Assembly: GCA_030159075.1 (NCBI GenBank)
Contig: BROG01000393.1
Location: 434,001 to 498,000 of the forward strand
Direction of reading: 5' to 3'
Origin: Atrina japonica
Taxonomy: Eukaryota; Mollusca; Bivalvia; Pterioida; Pinnidae
DNA: 64,000 nucleotides
In this document: piece after piece, positions 1 to 42,335 of the stretch
Layout: the number at the start of each line of letters is the position of its first letter
How positions within the stretch are numbered: position 1 is the first letter of the stretch
The notes under the pieces: generated by a model
The model's database searches: none
The model's input: the letters and a program-made list of their open reading frames with translations, nothing else
Told to the model about the DNA's origin: nothing
Made by a program: the position numbers and the translations under genes

Positions 1-407
1 ATCAATTATATAAACCGTGTTAAATCGATTTTGAATAAGTGTTCATTTACTTATATCGAATTGGATAACAAACCCCTCTGAGAGCCCCCTGAACCGATGT
101 CATTTCATTGCATATTAATGTATTATGTTATACATCGTCGTGTCTATTGAAAATCTCTAATTTATTTCGAAGAGAAGGGAGGAGGGTCAAAATAATTTCC
201 CTGAATTTCACAAACAAAGACAAAGTGAAGTTTGTGTAGTCTGGGCGATTGTTGGCATTCGACGGTGATTTGAAAAATATATCGAATACAGTACCATAAA
301 GGGTGATTAATAATCAACAATTGATTAATTTATAAATTTATTTAAGTTATTTTTCGTATTTTTCATATTTTCGACAATTTCTGACGAAAAGTAACGTTTC
401 GTTAAAC
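1..407 (+). promoter_or_regulatory. 5' flank / 5' UTR of the AA15 LPMO gene
   Basis: Non-coding AT-rich sequence directly upstream of the start codon of the LPMO gene. I see no convincing TATA box or initiator, so the transcription start cannot be placed; at least the last part must be 5' UTR unless there is an upstream non-coding exon outside the window. Confidence 0.35.
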
Positions 408-30167
<29,760 letters not shown>

Positions 30168-30262
30168 GATAAATATTCTTAATATATTCATTGAATAGAT
30201 AAGGGAAAAACTTTGGAATGGAGGAACTCTTATATAACTCTTGTTTTACTTTGATATGGTTT

Positions 30263-30268
30263 AATAAA
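30263..30268 (+). terminator. AATAAA polyadenylation signal of the LPMO gene
   Basis: First canonical AATAAA after the TGA stop (30165-30167), giving a short 3' UTR of about 110-120 nt. Confidence 0.6.
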
Positions 30269-30562
30269 TGTTTATAAACACATAACTTTAATTATAAAAT
30301 CTTTAATCGGTACATCACTCTTCGACTGTAAATCAACTTGTGTGTCATTACTGATACCAGCATATGTATTAAAGCAGTGAAGTATGGGTTTGTTTTGATA
30401 TATGTAACAAATAAGCAGACGGCACAGACGTGAGTTTTTCTCCATTTGACATATCGAAATCGTTTGGCAGTCATAAATATTTGTAGGGAAAATGAAAAGA
30501 TGCATATTGTAAAAATGCAAAATTTAGTAATGGTATTATATATAGCGGAAGTAAATGTTTAA

Positions 30563-30655
30563 CCCATCGACCCCTGAAAAACAATGGACTATTCAGTAAA
30601 TCAATGATTTAGACCAGCCCAAATGTGTCTTTAAGGGTGAATTAGTTAATGCCTT
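30563..30655 (+). repeat. Interspersed repeat (CCCCTGAAAA / TAGACCAGCCCAAATGTGTC family), copy 1
   Basis: The same modules recur at 40018-40165 and 51680-51795, and in reverse at 40195-40240 and 52690-52755. Confidence 0.55.
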
Positions 30656-30659
30656 TATC

Positions 30660-31880
30660 ATACTTCAGAAATATTTTAAACAGACAGGCATATGTTGTGT
30701 ATCGTCGACTGCTATGTAATACCTCATGGTATATGAGAAATATATGCTTTTATTTATACCTTAATACTTTTGGTACGGTGTTATAAGGATTTTGTGAATA
30801 GTGTTTGACTGGGACCGAAAGGAATATGCCATCTTCCGCAAGTGATTCGGATGTACGTACCTTTAGCAACATACTTTATTCCTCGAATACCTAGGACGTC
30901 AATTGCTGACGTGATAAGTAATTATCAAGTGAAGTATATTGAATATCGGATATGAAACTTAAAACTGGGATGGCATAGCAGGGCACCCTTGTTACAAAGA
31001 TAACCTTTTCAAAACGTCTTTATTATTTTGCCGGATGTTATCCCGAGTACATAGTCACGTGACTTTCGAGTAAGACTTCGTGTAGAAGTTGTCAGTCATT
31101 CCTTGGATATCTTAATATTTTAATACTACTCTAGATGAACCAATCAGCCCGCCGTTATGAAACTTTAGAAACCCTGTTGATTAATCCATTTGTCTGTTCA
31201 AATTCGCGGAATTACATATAAAACGAGAAATACAGCATTAACGACTAGGTCTACATAAAGTTGTACAACGGTAAAATTTATTTATTTATTTATTTTTTTT
31301 TTTTTTTGATGTAAAAAATATAACTTATTTTCCTGATTAAAAGTCTCGTTATGATAAAATTGAAATGTGTCAGGTAAATATAAATGCTATAGGTCTATGT
31401 GATTTGTTATTTATTCTATTGCATATTAAAAAAAATATATTGTGAAAAATTTTCTGACAGAGTAAGGTGAACTCATTAGATTTATATTATTCTATGGTAT
31501 CTTTTTTTCTGAAAAGTGTTATATTGTAAACTGGGGTACAGTTGTACAGGAATTAAGTAAAGCTATATTCTATACGTTGTTTGGGAAAAGGATTAACATT
31601 TAAGAAAACATCTGATTGGAAGACAAACTGAACGATTTTCATTCATTAATATAAAATGAATTTCCATTGAATATTTTTACCACATGATTTTCTTTAATTT
31701 GCATTTCGTCCTGTGATAAACGATAGTTATGAGCGTATAACATTACTAAATACACAGAGAGGATGTCAGACATTTGTGTCAGAAAAAGTATTTATTAAAA
31801 GATAAAAAGTAAAACCTATTGTTTCATGTTCCATTTATTCATTATATGTACTGCAATACACATTAATAAAATTAAAAAGA
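30660..31880. other. Intergenic sequence, nothing recognised
   Basis: AT-rich, with one (TTTA)n/T-run at 31275-31308. No coding frame with family features. Confidence 0.35.
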
Positions 31881-31882
31881 TG

Positions 31883-31995
31883 TTATAAATTGACATACTT
31901 ACCTTTCATAGTCTGGATGTAAAGTCAAGATTTATAAATTGACATACTTACCTTTCATAGTCTGGATGTAAAGTAAAGATTTATAAATTGATGTA
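31883..31995. repeat. 46-bp tandem duplication (about 2.3 copies)
   Basis: TATAAATTGACATACTTACC followed by TTTCATAGTCTGGATGTAAA occurs twice, with a third partial start at 31980. Confidence 0.85.
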
Positions 31996-32025
31996 ACATT
32001 ATTGTATATATCTTGACGTAACGTT

Positions 32026-32064
<39 letters not shown>

Positions 32065-32300
32065 ACCACACACACACACACACATATATATATTTATATA
32101 TATATATATATATATATATAATGACGTAACGTAAACTTATATATCTTGACGTAACGTAAGTGTGTATATTATAACGTAACATCACTGAATATTTTAACTA
32201 TTAATTTTTATTTATTAACGTAACATCACTCTATATTTCTTGAAGTAACGTCAACGTCTATATTTTGATGTAAGACAATAGTTAATAGACGTGAAAGTAC
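31995..32300. repeat. TGACGTAACGT-type degenerate array with (AC)n and (TA)n
   Basis: Five or more TGACGTAACGT(A/C)A-like modules flank an AC microsatellite (32027-32085) and a TA tract (32085-32120). Confidence 0.75.
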
Positions 32301-32304
32301 CATT

Positions 32305-32995
32305 TGATAATGAATAATATTTTAGTTAAAAATTGTGGTTGTGAAATGACATGATATGGTGCTATGAAGCTCAAGTTAGCGCTCCGGTCAATATAAAGTT
32401 TTTAGTTATGTAGTATTTCATATACATTATTACATCTGTTTCATTATACATTTCCTCTGCACATTACAAATATCTAGAGCCAGTTAAAAAACAAAACTGA
32501 CAAATGAGGGTAGGCCCTATTTCCTGGAAATATATTTCGAAAGTTGATATTCAAAACCACTCATGCACATAATGTTAGGACTGGTCCTATATATACGGTT
32601 TAATCATTAGCAGTGTGTTTTTATAAAGTATTCAATATATCCACATAAGCTTATTGTTTCTACCGTGACGTAAACTACATGTTGGTCTAATGTTAAAATC
32701 TGTATTGATATCGACATTTATCAGGAGTGACGGAGGTCGAAAAGATTCTGACGTCATGTCGACATTTTTATCAATAATACAAATAATACTCTTGGACTGG
32801 AAATACTTACACTCATTGTTTTAAGGTGTCGGTGGGACAAATGCCCTCAAAGAGGGAAATGACCCCGTAATGACGATCTATAGCTGTTGAAAGACGGTGA
32901 TGTCACGGCAGGATGACGTATCTTTGTCATTGTATGTATGCATTATTGCATATTGTATAAATTATGTACGTTGTTCTTACATGAAAATTTAAATT
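32305..32995. other. Intergenic sequence, nothing recognised
   Basis: No repeat boundary or gene signal was seen. Confidence 0.3.
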
Positions 32996-32996
32996 T

Positions 32997-32998
<2 letters not shown>

Positions 32999-33064
<66 letters not shown>
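32999..33064. repeat. (TA)n microsatellite
   Basis: About 65 bp of TA, followed by three copies of GT(T/G)TGTCTACATATATT. Confidence 0.95.
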
Positions 33065-33066
<2 letters not shown>

Positions 33067-33129
33067 GTTTGTCTACATATATTGTTTGTCTACATATATT
33101 GTGTGTCTACATATATTCAGTTTTTCTAT

Positions 33130-34665
33130 CATATAATTGATATCAAATACAAATTTATGTCAACTATTTTATCGTTTGTTTTATGTACAACATAACATTA
33201 TATAAATATACATAAACACATTACAGGATGATTTTGAGGGACGTTGTGCTATTGTGGTGCTTAAAAATGTGAAAATAACCGTGTAAAACGTAAGAGAAAA
33301 ATTATTATTATTATAGAGACAAGGTAAATCAATAAAAACACTAACACGCTTAAGGCATTCCTACGATTACTATTAATGTCACATGAGTGTTATTGTCGAT
33401 CTCAAAGAAAGAATGTTAATTAAACAAAAATCTTCTTGTGAAAAATGTTTCCGTTGTAATGAAAAATCCAACGAAGGGTGGAGCTTAGCCACTCATCTCT
33501 CAGAGCTGACCGAGATTAAAACCTGGAATAATAAATAAATTATATAAAGTTCACTTTGGTGCAGGTAGTTTCTAAAATATAAATAGAAGTGTAAGGTTTA
33601 CATATGATTCCTATATCACTTATAGAAAATGTGTAAAGAGTTTGCGTTGTTCTTTCTGTAAAGCGGTGAAGAGTTATGCAAAACTTCAAAAGTTGCCCAC
33701 AACAAATTGCATTATCCTTCACATGTGCCGGAATTACACATTGACGCGATCAAAATATCGAAGAGAAACAATAAGTATAAGTAGCATGTGGCCAACTTTC
33801 AGCTGGAAATTCGATTAGACATGTTATTGCCAATACTAAATGATTCCAACGTATTCCAATGTATTTCGATACATCAGTGAATGTCTTTGCCGACATTCTG
33901 TTTTTAGATTCATGTAATGTTTAGCTACTGTAAATCAGTCATAATTCGGGACGATTTGATTTTGTCTTTTCAGACATAGTAGCGTATACATGAATTTACG
34001 GTTACTTTAATTTCCGAGATTGCCCGAGACAGTATTCAACATATATTTAAAAAGGGAAAACAATGTATCCGATTTACTATGCTGATTTCATGTTTACAAT
34101 ATCCAGTTATCAATATTTTTATTTAAGTAAGTTTCTTCATATACAATGAAGCAAAATATTTGAATTTATGAACAGGGAACTTTGCGAGTTCTCGTGAAAT
34201 AAATGTGATTGACAGTAATCTAACCAAATTGATAGATCTTTGATTGGTAAATTATGGACACATAGGCAGAATAAGACACAGACACATAACCCTCAAACTC
34301 ATACTTTGGGTATGATAAAAACATGAACGGATCAAGAATACAAACAAAACTTCATCAAACACAACAAAACACACAATGTCATTTCTAAAAGAACATGAGA
34401 CATGTAGATAATCTGGGAAGAATGCGACTGCATCATCTGTCACTGGAATGTGTAGATAATGTATGGATATTTATATGTAGTTTGATAATATAAATCAAGA
34501 ATTATAACCACATTTCCCCCTATTCTTCAAGTTAATGATTTTGAATCAAAATAAATTCAAATGCATCAATTCTATGCAGAAATTAACAAACATAAACCAT
34601 TTCTGAGAGATGTCAACAAATAGTTGTTTTTTCATTCATTTTAATTTGTACTTAAGTTTTTTCTC
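33130..34665. other. Intergenic sequence, nothing recognised
   Basis: AT-rich, no recognisable element. Confidence 0.3.
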
Positions 34666-34710
34666 CAATAATAATAATAATAATAATAAATAATATTATT
34701 AAATAATATT

Positions 34711-34751
<41 letters not shown>
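34666..34751. repeat. (AAT)n microsatellite
   Basis: AAT/ATT runs with a central inverted switch (TAATATTATTAAATAATATT). Confidence 0.9.
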
Positions 34752-34754
34752 TGG

Positions 34755-35195
34755 CTTGATCCCTTGATAGGAACTGCACGATCTGTTAGGTAACAAAAAC
34801 ATTTTCTCGAAACAAGCAACGTCATATTAGTTATTTAAAAACACAAAATGGTGGAATCACATACAATGAATGGAAATTTTATAGTCCAGTAACTGATACA
34901 TTATGTCGTATCTCCATGCCAAATGAAATTCTTGCACAAAATGACGTGATTTGATTGTGCACCAGGAAACAAGATGCATTTACACGTCGGTCAGAGTTCA
35001 GATACTAAAATGACACATACCTTTATTACAGATAATTATTCACATAATATAATACGAAATACATAACAAAGGTTGTCATTGATAAAATACGAGTTACATT
35101 TCAAAAGTGATTTATATCTTACCTGACAGGTGAAATGAACTTTGTAAATGTTTACCACCACAGAGTAACGTATCTCACTTGTAAACAATTTTTTT
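34755..35195. other. Intergenic sequence, nothing recognised
   Basis: AT-rich, no recognisable element. Confidence 0.3.
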
Positions 35196-35199
35196 TGTA

Positions 35200-35290
35200 A
35201 TTGCCTAGCTGGGTTTCTCAAGCAATTTTCACAAAATATATAGGAATTTTAAGATTCTTTATGTCTGTGTATATCTCCTTGTTGTTATTG
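35200..35290. repeat. Interspersed repeat family (copy 4 of 4)
   Basis: GGGTTTCTCAAGCAATTTTC, ACAAAATATATAGGAATTTT and TGTCTGTGTATATCTCC match the copies at 7620, 8565 and 11505. Confidence 0.45.
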
Positions 35291-35713
35291 TACTTAAAAC
35301 TAAGTAGTAAAAAAAGAAATTTTAAAATTGCCTGAATTGTGTAAGAGGTTTTGTGAGTTCTTTATATAAAAATGTAAAATTGACGCAGACAAAATGGCTT
35401 TTTGGTGTGTAACATCCTCTTGATGTCCATAACGCATCAAGATATAATCCAAAACAAAAGGAAAACAAATATTGACGCTACACAGGACGGCCTGTGAAAT
35501 AGAGCAACTGAGAGCAAGCGTCACTTACTGAACAAATGATCGACCACAGAGGAAAGGACCGAAGTATTTCTATATAAAATAATTAACAGATGGAGAAATT
35601 ATATTGAGGAGGACGATGAAGGACAGATAAGGTGACGTAACTATATTTGACAAACGTTAACATAGTCTTGGGGTGAAGTCAATGGAAATCGTAGGAGAAG
35701 GTCAAGTAGTGTA

Positions 35714-35735
35714 TTATATATATACTTATATATAT

Positions 35736-35780
<45 letters not shown>
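35714..35780. repeat. (TA)n microsatellite, left of the inserted DNA element
   Basis: TA tract with few interruptions that stops exactly at the CAGTGAACCC terminus of the element at 35781. Confidence 0.92.
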
Positions 35781-35783
<3 letters not shown>

Positions 35784-36471
35784 TGAACCCGCTTTATACA
35801 ACGACATTCAATTATAACGGAATATTAGGTATCCGACAAGAATTGCTCGGGAACAAACGTACATGTACATAAAAAGTACTCATTACAACGGAATATTCGG
35901 TATCCGACTCCGACATTAGATTCCGGGAACAAATGTACAAAACTCAGTATAAATAAACTCTTTACAACGACGTAACATTGAACCCACCCAGCTGATCTGG
36001 CTATTGTTATTATTCTTGATTTTCTTCACGGTTGAGTTCATAGGTAAAAATAATTGCCAATAAAACAATTAAACCGTCAATTGTTTTCTACTCTCCACTG
36101 ATAGGTGATGATCTAGGTGTCAACAATTAGCGTTTGAATCACCCTTACCTGTACGTCAGTAGGCCTAATGTTTATAAAACATCAGTAGGTTTCGTTTGAA
36201 CTGAACTGACAGGAAGTGAAATACAAGCTGGGTACAAATTGAAAAAATAAGATTGATAAATAAAGAATAAAAAATACACATAGTTGACAAGTTCCGCTAG
36301 GCTACATGTTCGTTCTGATGTGGTTACAATGGCATTATTTCAGTACTTGCGATAGCAGTAGACATTTTACTAAAACTTTATTTATGAAACGCATTTTTAA
36401 GAGAATTGTATCAGCAATCTCTGCATTTTTTTATTTTAGCAATAAAGTGTCGTTGTAAAGAGGGTTCACTG
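35781..36471. mobile_element. Non-autonomous pogo/Tigger-like DNA transposon (691 bp)
   Basis: Left end CAGTGAACCCGCTTTATACA; complement of the right end CAGTGAACCCTCTTTACAAC. TA follows on both sides, as expected for a TA target-site duplication. An internal subrepeat (ACGGAATATT(A/C)GGTATCCGAC) occurs twice. No transposase frame is present. It sits inside a TA microsatellite. Confidence 0.75.
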
Positions 36472-36612
<141 letters not shown>

Positions 36613-36690
36613 ACCAAAACAAATGCTGAAGACGATCGTGTCTGTCAATAAGACTTCTTCAGTTAAATAGATGTAGAGTTTGAAAATAAA
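36613..36690 (+). repeat. Interspersed repeat pair, copy 1
   Basis: ACCAAAACAAATGCTGAAGA, CGATCGTGTCTGTCAATAAG and ACTTCTTCAG match 38603-38655. Confidence 0.45.
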
Positions 36691-36694
36691 AGTG

Positions 36695-37255
36695 CTATCA
36701 TACAAGGCCAAAAAATAACCTATATGTATACCTAAATCTGTTTAAGAGTACCAATTGTAAAAAGATGACTTAGCTTTTTGTTATCCATTCGAAATTTAAC
36801 CTTAGTATAAAATATCAGCTGGTACCTAATATATATGAATAGGCAAACTAAGATTTCTTAACTATTATCTCCACTGTATAATTGACCACGTGACATAATC
36901 TTCAGATGTCGTTATATATGGTATTAGTATCTTTTGATTTACCTGCGTTTTGTTCAGCATTTAAACATTGACTCAAAACAAATGACTTTTCAACAAGTGA
37001 GATAATTTCTTTAGAAGACCTGAATCTTCCTCTGCAATTCCCAGAATTTTGTGTTTTCAATATTTTATTTTACTGTATTTAGTATTCTTTTTTAGTATCA
37101 TGGCTTCTGATTACAATTTGATATCCCTTACGTGATTTTTGTATCACTATTCTAGTATCATTTTCGTTCTTTTTGATTTACAAAATGGATAACACTGTTT
37201 CCCACTTTTAGTCTAAACCCCTGGTAAATCAAAAAATGAGAGCGTGATTCTAGCT
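36695..37255. other. Intergenic sequence, nothing recognised
   Basis: No feature was seen. Confidence 0.3.
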
Positions 37256-37262
37256 AAGTAAA

Positions 37263-37480
37263 ATGAAGACGTACCAATGGATAATCGAAACTCCAAGTCC
37301 GTTAGAATACTTTGATATTAAAACTTGTCTCAACATGAAGAACAATTGCGAATCCCAAAGATGGGAGACACCGTATATGATCGTGATCCAGAATACTATC
37401 TCACATTTTCGATATTGGGACTTCATATTGTTTAACAATATCCCCGTTTTGACCATAAAACTTCCTTAGTGACGATTTCA
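37263..37480 (+). repeat. Interspersed repeat, copy B of the 815-930 family
   Basis: The first ~50 bp (ATGAAGACGTACCAATGGAT through TTAGAATAC) matches 827-877. Open frames on both strands have no family features. Confidence 0.45.
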
Positions 37481-37484
37481 AGCG

Positions 37485-38110
37485 TTCAACAACGTATCCC
37501 TATAGTAGGTATGAGGACTCATTTAGCAGACATACAATTGTAAATAGATTATAAGAAAAGCTGACCATAGTACGCCACTATCAGACACATGCAACTAAGT
37601 TAATGTATTTCATTTTCGACTTATTCTAGCAGAATTGCAGGGTTGCATGTGTTATGTAAAATAAGTTATTTATATTTTAACTTTCGTGACCTACAAACTA
37701 ATGAAGAATCGTCACGTCACTTAGTAATGTATCTTTTAATGGAAACGTTCATCGCTTTGTTTGTGTAATAATTCATTGTAATCTCTCTCGTTTGCTCCAT
37801 TTGAAGTGAAAGTCAAAGGTCAATCGTAAATTACTGTAAATAAGGTCGAGTTATGACGAGTTCCTAAATAACATTACTTTGCTGTGTCTTCGTATGTCTA
37901 TACGTATACGCTGTTTAGTAGATTTTTTAATTTCTATTTAGGATGTCTGCGTGATTCTCAATGGCCAGTAAAATGACCACCGACCTATCGTATCTTATCT
38001 CCGAAATCAGGTCACCTTACAGCTGGGGATGAACCCACACTGACTAGAGGTGAGAGTATTCATAATCTAAAGTCAAAGGTCAAATCACTCAGCCACGGAT
38101 GACCCCTCGC
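37485..38110. other. Intergenic sequence; possible SINE remnant near 37965-38095
   Basis: GTAAAATGACCACCGACCTA and CTGGGGATGAACCCACACTG with CTCAGCCACGGATG recall the minus-orientation SINE of 39140-39355, strongly decayed. Confidence 0.3.
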
Positions 38111-38112
38111 TG

Positions 38113-38283
38113 AATTGACCTATCGCCAAATGTCTGACACGTGGCTCTCCATGTGCATTTTTGACGTTATTCGATTGTGACGTCATAATCACACATATGT
38201 TTGACGGGCCATTTGATTGTGACGTTATAATGGAAAAGTTTGCCAAAAGGTACCATGTCGGGCATTTGGCGATAGGTCAATTG
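38113..38283. mobile_element. Small inverted-repeat DNA element (MITE), about 170 bp
   Basis: The left end AATTGACCTATCGCCAAATG is the exact complement of the right end CATTTGGCGATAGGTCAATT. The interior holds two related GATTGTGACGT(C/T)ATAAT modules. Confidence 0.78.
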
Positions 38284-38574
38284 AAATGTGGTTTAAGGGT
38301 CTACCCTCAGTGGCCTAAAAAAATCCGGAGTATGGTAGTAACTTAACATGGTATCGTAACTTACCTCCATGTGTGACCCTGAAGTTGCAAACTTGGTTAG
38401 TAGTAGTGAAACCTGCTATACAAAATGAAATTCTGGTTCAGAACGTAAAACAAATTGAAACAAACAAGTCAGCTCCTCGTTAGTGAAAGATTATAAATGG
38501 AACATAAACATGAAGAAAACGACTCCAGAAATCAAGTATTGCACTTTCAAAAACAATGTAAATAACATTTACAA

Positions 38575-38670
38575 TACCAAAGTAATAGTCTTAGAAAAGA
38601 GGCCAAAACAAATGCTCAGGTCGATCGTTTGTGTCAGTAAGACTTCGTCAGATGAGCTCGAATTTAGTAT
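38575..38670 (+). repeat. Interspersed repeat pair, copy 2
   Basis: CCAAAACAAATGCTCAGGTC and GTGTCAGTAAGACTTCGTCA match the copy at 36613. Confidence 0.45.
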
Positions 38671-38944
38671 ACAAGATCAATGATTGTTTACTGGATCACC
38701 TGTAATAGTTAAACTGATAGCAGTCATCTTACGTTAACCTATCGTCAGTGTTTTCTTCATCACTAACCTCAGGGATGATTGTTAAACGAAATACTAAAAA
38801 AGAGCGAGAAAACAAACATGATAAATTGCCGGAATTTCTAGATAAAGATTTTCCTCTTTCTTGACATAGAAAATTTGCAAAACTTAACATCAATAAAAAT
38901 GAAAAAGAGAGAATGATATATACAAATAAGAGTATGTTCAACTT

Positions 38945-39030
38945 AGTACGTTCACCCTGCCAACCGGTCACACCCTCCTCGAGTTTGTTGTAATCCGAAT
39001 CACAACAATTTGGGAACTAGATGTTTTTGT
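38945..39030 (-). mobile_element. Penelope-like tail remnant
   Basis: CCCTGCCAACCGGTCACACC, followed by CCTCGAGT and TCACAACAATTTGG, follows the order of the minus-orientation tail (compare 8749-8825), decayed. Confidence 0.35.
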
Positions 39031-39139
39031 AACAACAAGTCTCCTCCCTCCTTTACCATTTTAAACATTATTCTGTCCACGTGTGTACTGTGACCTTTAC
39101 CTTATAGGTATGAGTCAGTGCATTTGTTTTGACTTAGAT

Positions 39140-39355
39140 TTTGAATATGATGACGGCCATTCTTTAATGGTAGAGGAGAGAATCCGGTTACAATGTACCT
39201 GGGAAGTGACCAGCGGGCTTCCGGAAGTAAACTGGCAAACATTCTCACAAAAATCAGCCTAGGTTCCAGCGGGGCTCGAACCTGCGCTGACAAGAAGTGA
39301 GAAACTTCATGATTCTCAGCGCGATGCTCTTCCAAGTCGGCCACGGAGGGCCTGA
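39140..39355 (-). mobile_element. tRNA-derived SINE
   Basis: The minus strand starts CCTCCGTGGCCGACTTGGAA with GAGCATCGCGCTGAG (A-box region) and carries GGTTCGAGCCCCGCTGG (B-box). The body is shared with 6395-6590 and more distantly with 43255-43395. The structure is that of a tRNA-headed SINE, not a functional tRNA. Confidence 0.7.
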
Positions 39356-40017
39356 AATCATAGACCGGACAAAAATACTATGTCTGTCTATGTTACCTTG
39401 ACCTTGTAGATATAACACAGGGTCACGGTCATGACACACCTCTAAGAGACATACATGGTATACATGATACATGTACAACAATCACTTTCCGTCAGGCAAC
39501 CAAACATCTCAGCGTGAGAAACAAAGACAACACACAACAAAATACAATGTAAATTTATTTAATTCCTGGTTCAAATGTTTAGATTTCATAAATATAGATA
39601 TTTACAAATGTTTGTAAAATTGATATCTACATAGATGTTATCACTGTGATATAAAGTATGTATTTACATTTCAACTTCATGTTAAAATCCGGGTAAAACA
39701 CTCCAATGTCCCATAACAGACAAGGAACAAAGATTTAACAAGCTTTACATTATAATTACTAATCACATTACGTTACAGATTACATAAAAAGTAACGACCT
39801 TTTCTTCATCACCGTGGCAGGTCAAGACAATTTTAATCAAGAAAGCCAAACAGGATTAGTTGGTCGCTCGAGTTTCTGTACTAGCTACAAATGTTGTATA
39901 CTTCACGTAATCGAGTGTATACATTTTGTACTTAATTGAAATGTTTTCTAAATTAAAAAAAAAAAAAACAAATATAAAAACAAAATATAATGAGAATTTC
40001 ATACTTTGGTCCAAACA

Positions 40018-40165
40018 TTAATAACATAAAATAACACAGCAAAACCCCTGAAAAGCATTGAAACCATCTGTAAATCAATAAATTGGGCCAGTACAAATGA
40101 AATCATCTGTAAATCAATTACTTGGGCCAGTTCAAATGCGTCTTTTAGGGTGAATGATTTAAAGT
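40018..40165 (+). repeat. Interspersed repeat family, copy 2 (internally duplicated)
   Basis: CCCCTGAAAAGCATTGAAAC then two AATCATCTGTAAATCAAT... GGGCCAGT modules. Same family as 30563 and 51680. Confidence 0.5.
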
Positions 40166-40239
40166 AACAACCCATTTTGTAAGTGAAGGATGTAGTTATC
40201 TCATCCATCCCTAAAGACACATCTAGACTGGTCTCTTCA

Positions 40240-40432
40240 TCTCTTCAAAACAGAAAGGTGAACCTAACACCGTGGCCCATTTTTGTTCATATATACTAGA
40301 ACAGAAAGGTGAACCAAACACCGTGGCCCATTTTTGTTCATATATACTAGAACAGAAAGGTGAACCAAACACTGTGGCCCATCTTTGTTCATATATACTA
40401 GAATAGAAAGGTGAACCACGCATAGCAGTCAA
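40240..40432. repeat. 51-bp tandem repeat, about 3.7 copies
   Basis: AACAGAAAGGTGAACC(A/T)AAC and ACCGTGGCCCATTTTTGTTC, then ATATATACTAG, repeated with one or two changes per unit. The minus strand frame reads as a repeated peptide but has no gene context. Confidence 0.88.
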
Positions 40433-40434
40433 GT

Positions 40435-41720
40435 GGCAGGGTGTTAAAATTGCAAATGAGTTTAAAAATTCTCAAATCTAAGTCAGATCAAAATCTTTTT
40501 CACAAAGGTATTTCGTGTCAGTGCTAGTTCTACCCACACTTGGCACAGAAAGTGAAAGTAACATTTTTTTCAAATTAGACTCAAAATGTAGTCAGTAGCC
40601 ATTGAATGGTAACAGACCTTGAAGTCCACTGGCATCAGTCCTTGGCAATTCAACAATAGCTGGTGATAGATCTATCTAAATTATTGACGTAACACAAACT
40701 ATTATTTAGAAAACAACGAAACAGAAACATTTAAAAGAGATCGAAATTCTGGATATCATAATAACACGTGTTATGCTGACCACGCTCGCTGCTGCTTAAC
40801 TTCAGTACATGGATATAAACGCTAACCGTCCAGCCACAAAAGCTAGCTAATGGACTAGACAGTTAATCTGCCTATATACATGACTGTTACACACGTAAGC
40901 AAATACTGGCTATATTTTACAACTTGTGGTTGCTTGTTCTTGTTTGTCAACACTTCAGGTAAAAAATTACTGTTCTCTGACACTTTTCTAATGACGAATA
41001 CTTTTAAAGTACAAGATATATGTATAACATATTAAGAATTTTTTAGATAATTAACATTATAATGAAGATTATTGAAACTAAACTAAATTTCATTTACATT
41101 AAGTTTCTTAAATCTTTTATAACGGTTGAATTCCTATATTCCTAGTGCAAATGTGTTAGCTGAAATACAACCTCTTCACTGCTAACAGGATTATCCCTTT
41201 CATTTAACCTTACAAGGCATTGTATTACAACATTTACATATTTCTGTTATACTAACTCCAATATGTTACCGGCTCTACAGACTGTAAAACTTGGTCACTT
41301 TACTCAAATAAAATAATGAGATATATACATATTCAGAAAGTACAGAAAATCAGCAACAAAATGAGAAATTACGGTGCAAGGTGTTTCTGGGTTTTGAATT
41401 TTTATTTTGAATTTGTTGCTGATAATTCATTGAGATCAACAAGGGATAAAAATCTACATTTAATTCATACAATGATTGACAGATTTTAATCACAACCATT
41501 TTAGGTGACATTTCAGATATTGTGAGCAATACTTTTCTAGGAAATCTTGTGCATTTTTCACTTGTTTTGGCTTTTATTGATAGTCATATTAATCTGAGCA
41601 TCAAATAACTGCCAGGGTGGGTCATTTTTTATTTAAATGATGGTCTTTTACAGAATTGCGCAAAATCATATTTATCCAATATTATCATAAAAATTTCTAT
41701 TCATAACCCAAGAAATACTG
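40435..41720. other. Downstream region of the SLC25A44-like gene, nothing recognised
   Basis: No repeats or coding signals were seen. Confidence 0.3.
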
Positions 41721-41724
41721 TTCC

Positions 41725-41902
41725 TAGACCTTTTCACAATTACTGTAGTCCTGTAACGTTAAAATGATACAGATTCCTGCGAAAATGTAGTCGTTGTCAA
41801 AGTACATGTGTACCCGATTGTTTCCCCGGCATCATTTTCCTGGGAATCTATATCAATCTGCCAGTCAAAATAACAGGACAGTGGTTACTGTGAAAAGGTC
41901 TA
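41725..41902. mobile_element. Small inverted-repeat DNA element (MITE) with TA ends, 178 bp
   Basis: The left end TAGACCTTTTCACA is the complement of the right end TGTGAAAAGGTCTA. Further in, GTAGTCCTGT and the complement of ACAGGACAGT agree. A TA duplication on each side suggests a Tc1/mariner-type origin. Confidence 0.72.
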
Positions 41903-42184
41903 TTGCAGAGCTTTAAAATTTACATGCCTAATTTAGACATGCACAGTTGAAAATAAGCAATAGTATCTTAGATGCAATACAATTTCTTTATATACAGAAG
42001 TAATATATTTTAAACAAAAGTAATATATTTTAATGCAGAAAATATCAATTTATTGGGGTATTTTTTCAGGTTGATGTAATAATGTACTACAGTCCAATTA
42101 ATTATCAGATGTGATACCTATTTAACCCTAGGATAATGGAGATAGATAATAAACAACTTGCAGACATAACAATATTCAACTGTG

Positions 42185-42335
42185 CTGATAAAAGCTCATG
42201 TTCCCATTACCACAATATCTCTGGTTAACAAATAATCTCTGCTGATTACAACTCATGTTTCTGTAATCATAATAAATTCTGTCTGGTTAACTAATAATCT
42301 CTGCTGATAACAGCAAATGTTTCTATGACCATTGG
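42185..42335. repeat. About 65-bp tandem repeat, 2-3 copies
   Basis: TCTGGTTAAC(A/T)AATAATCTC and TGCTGATTACAACTCATGTT modules repeat with substitutions. Confidence 0.7.
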
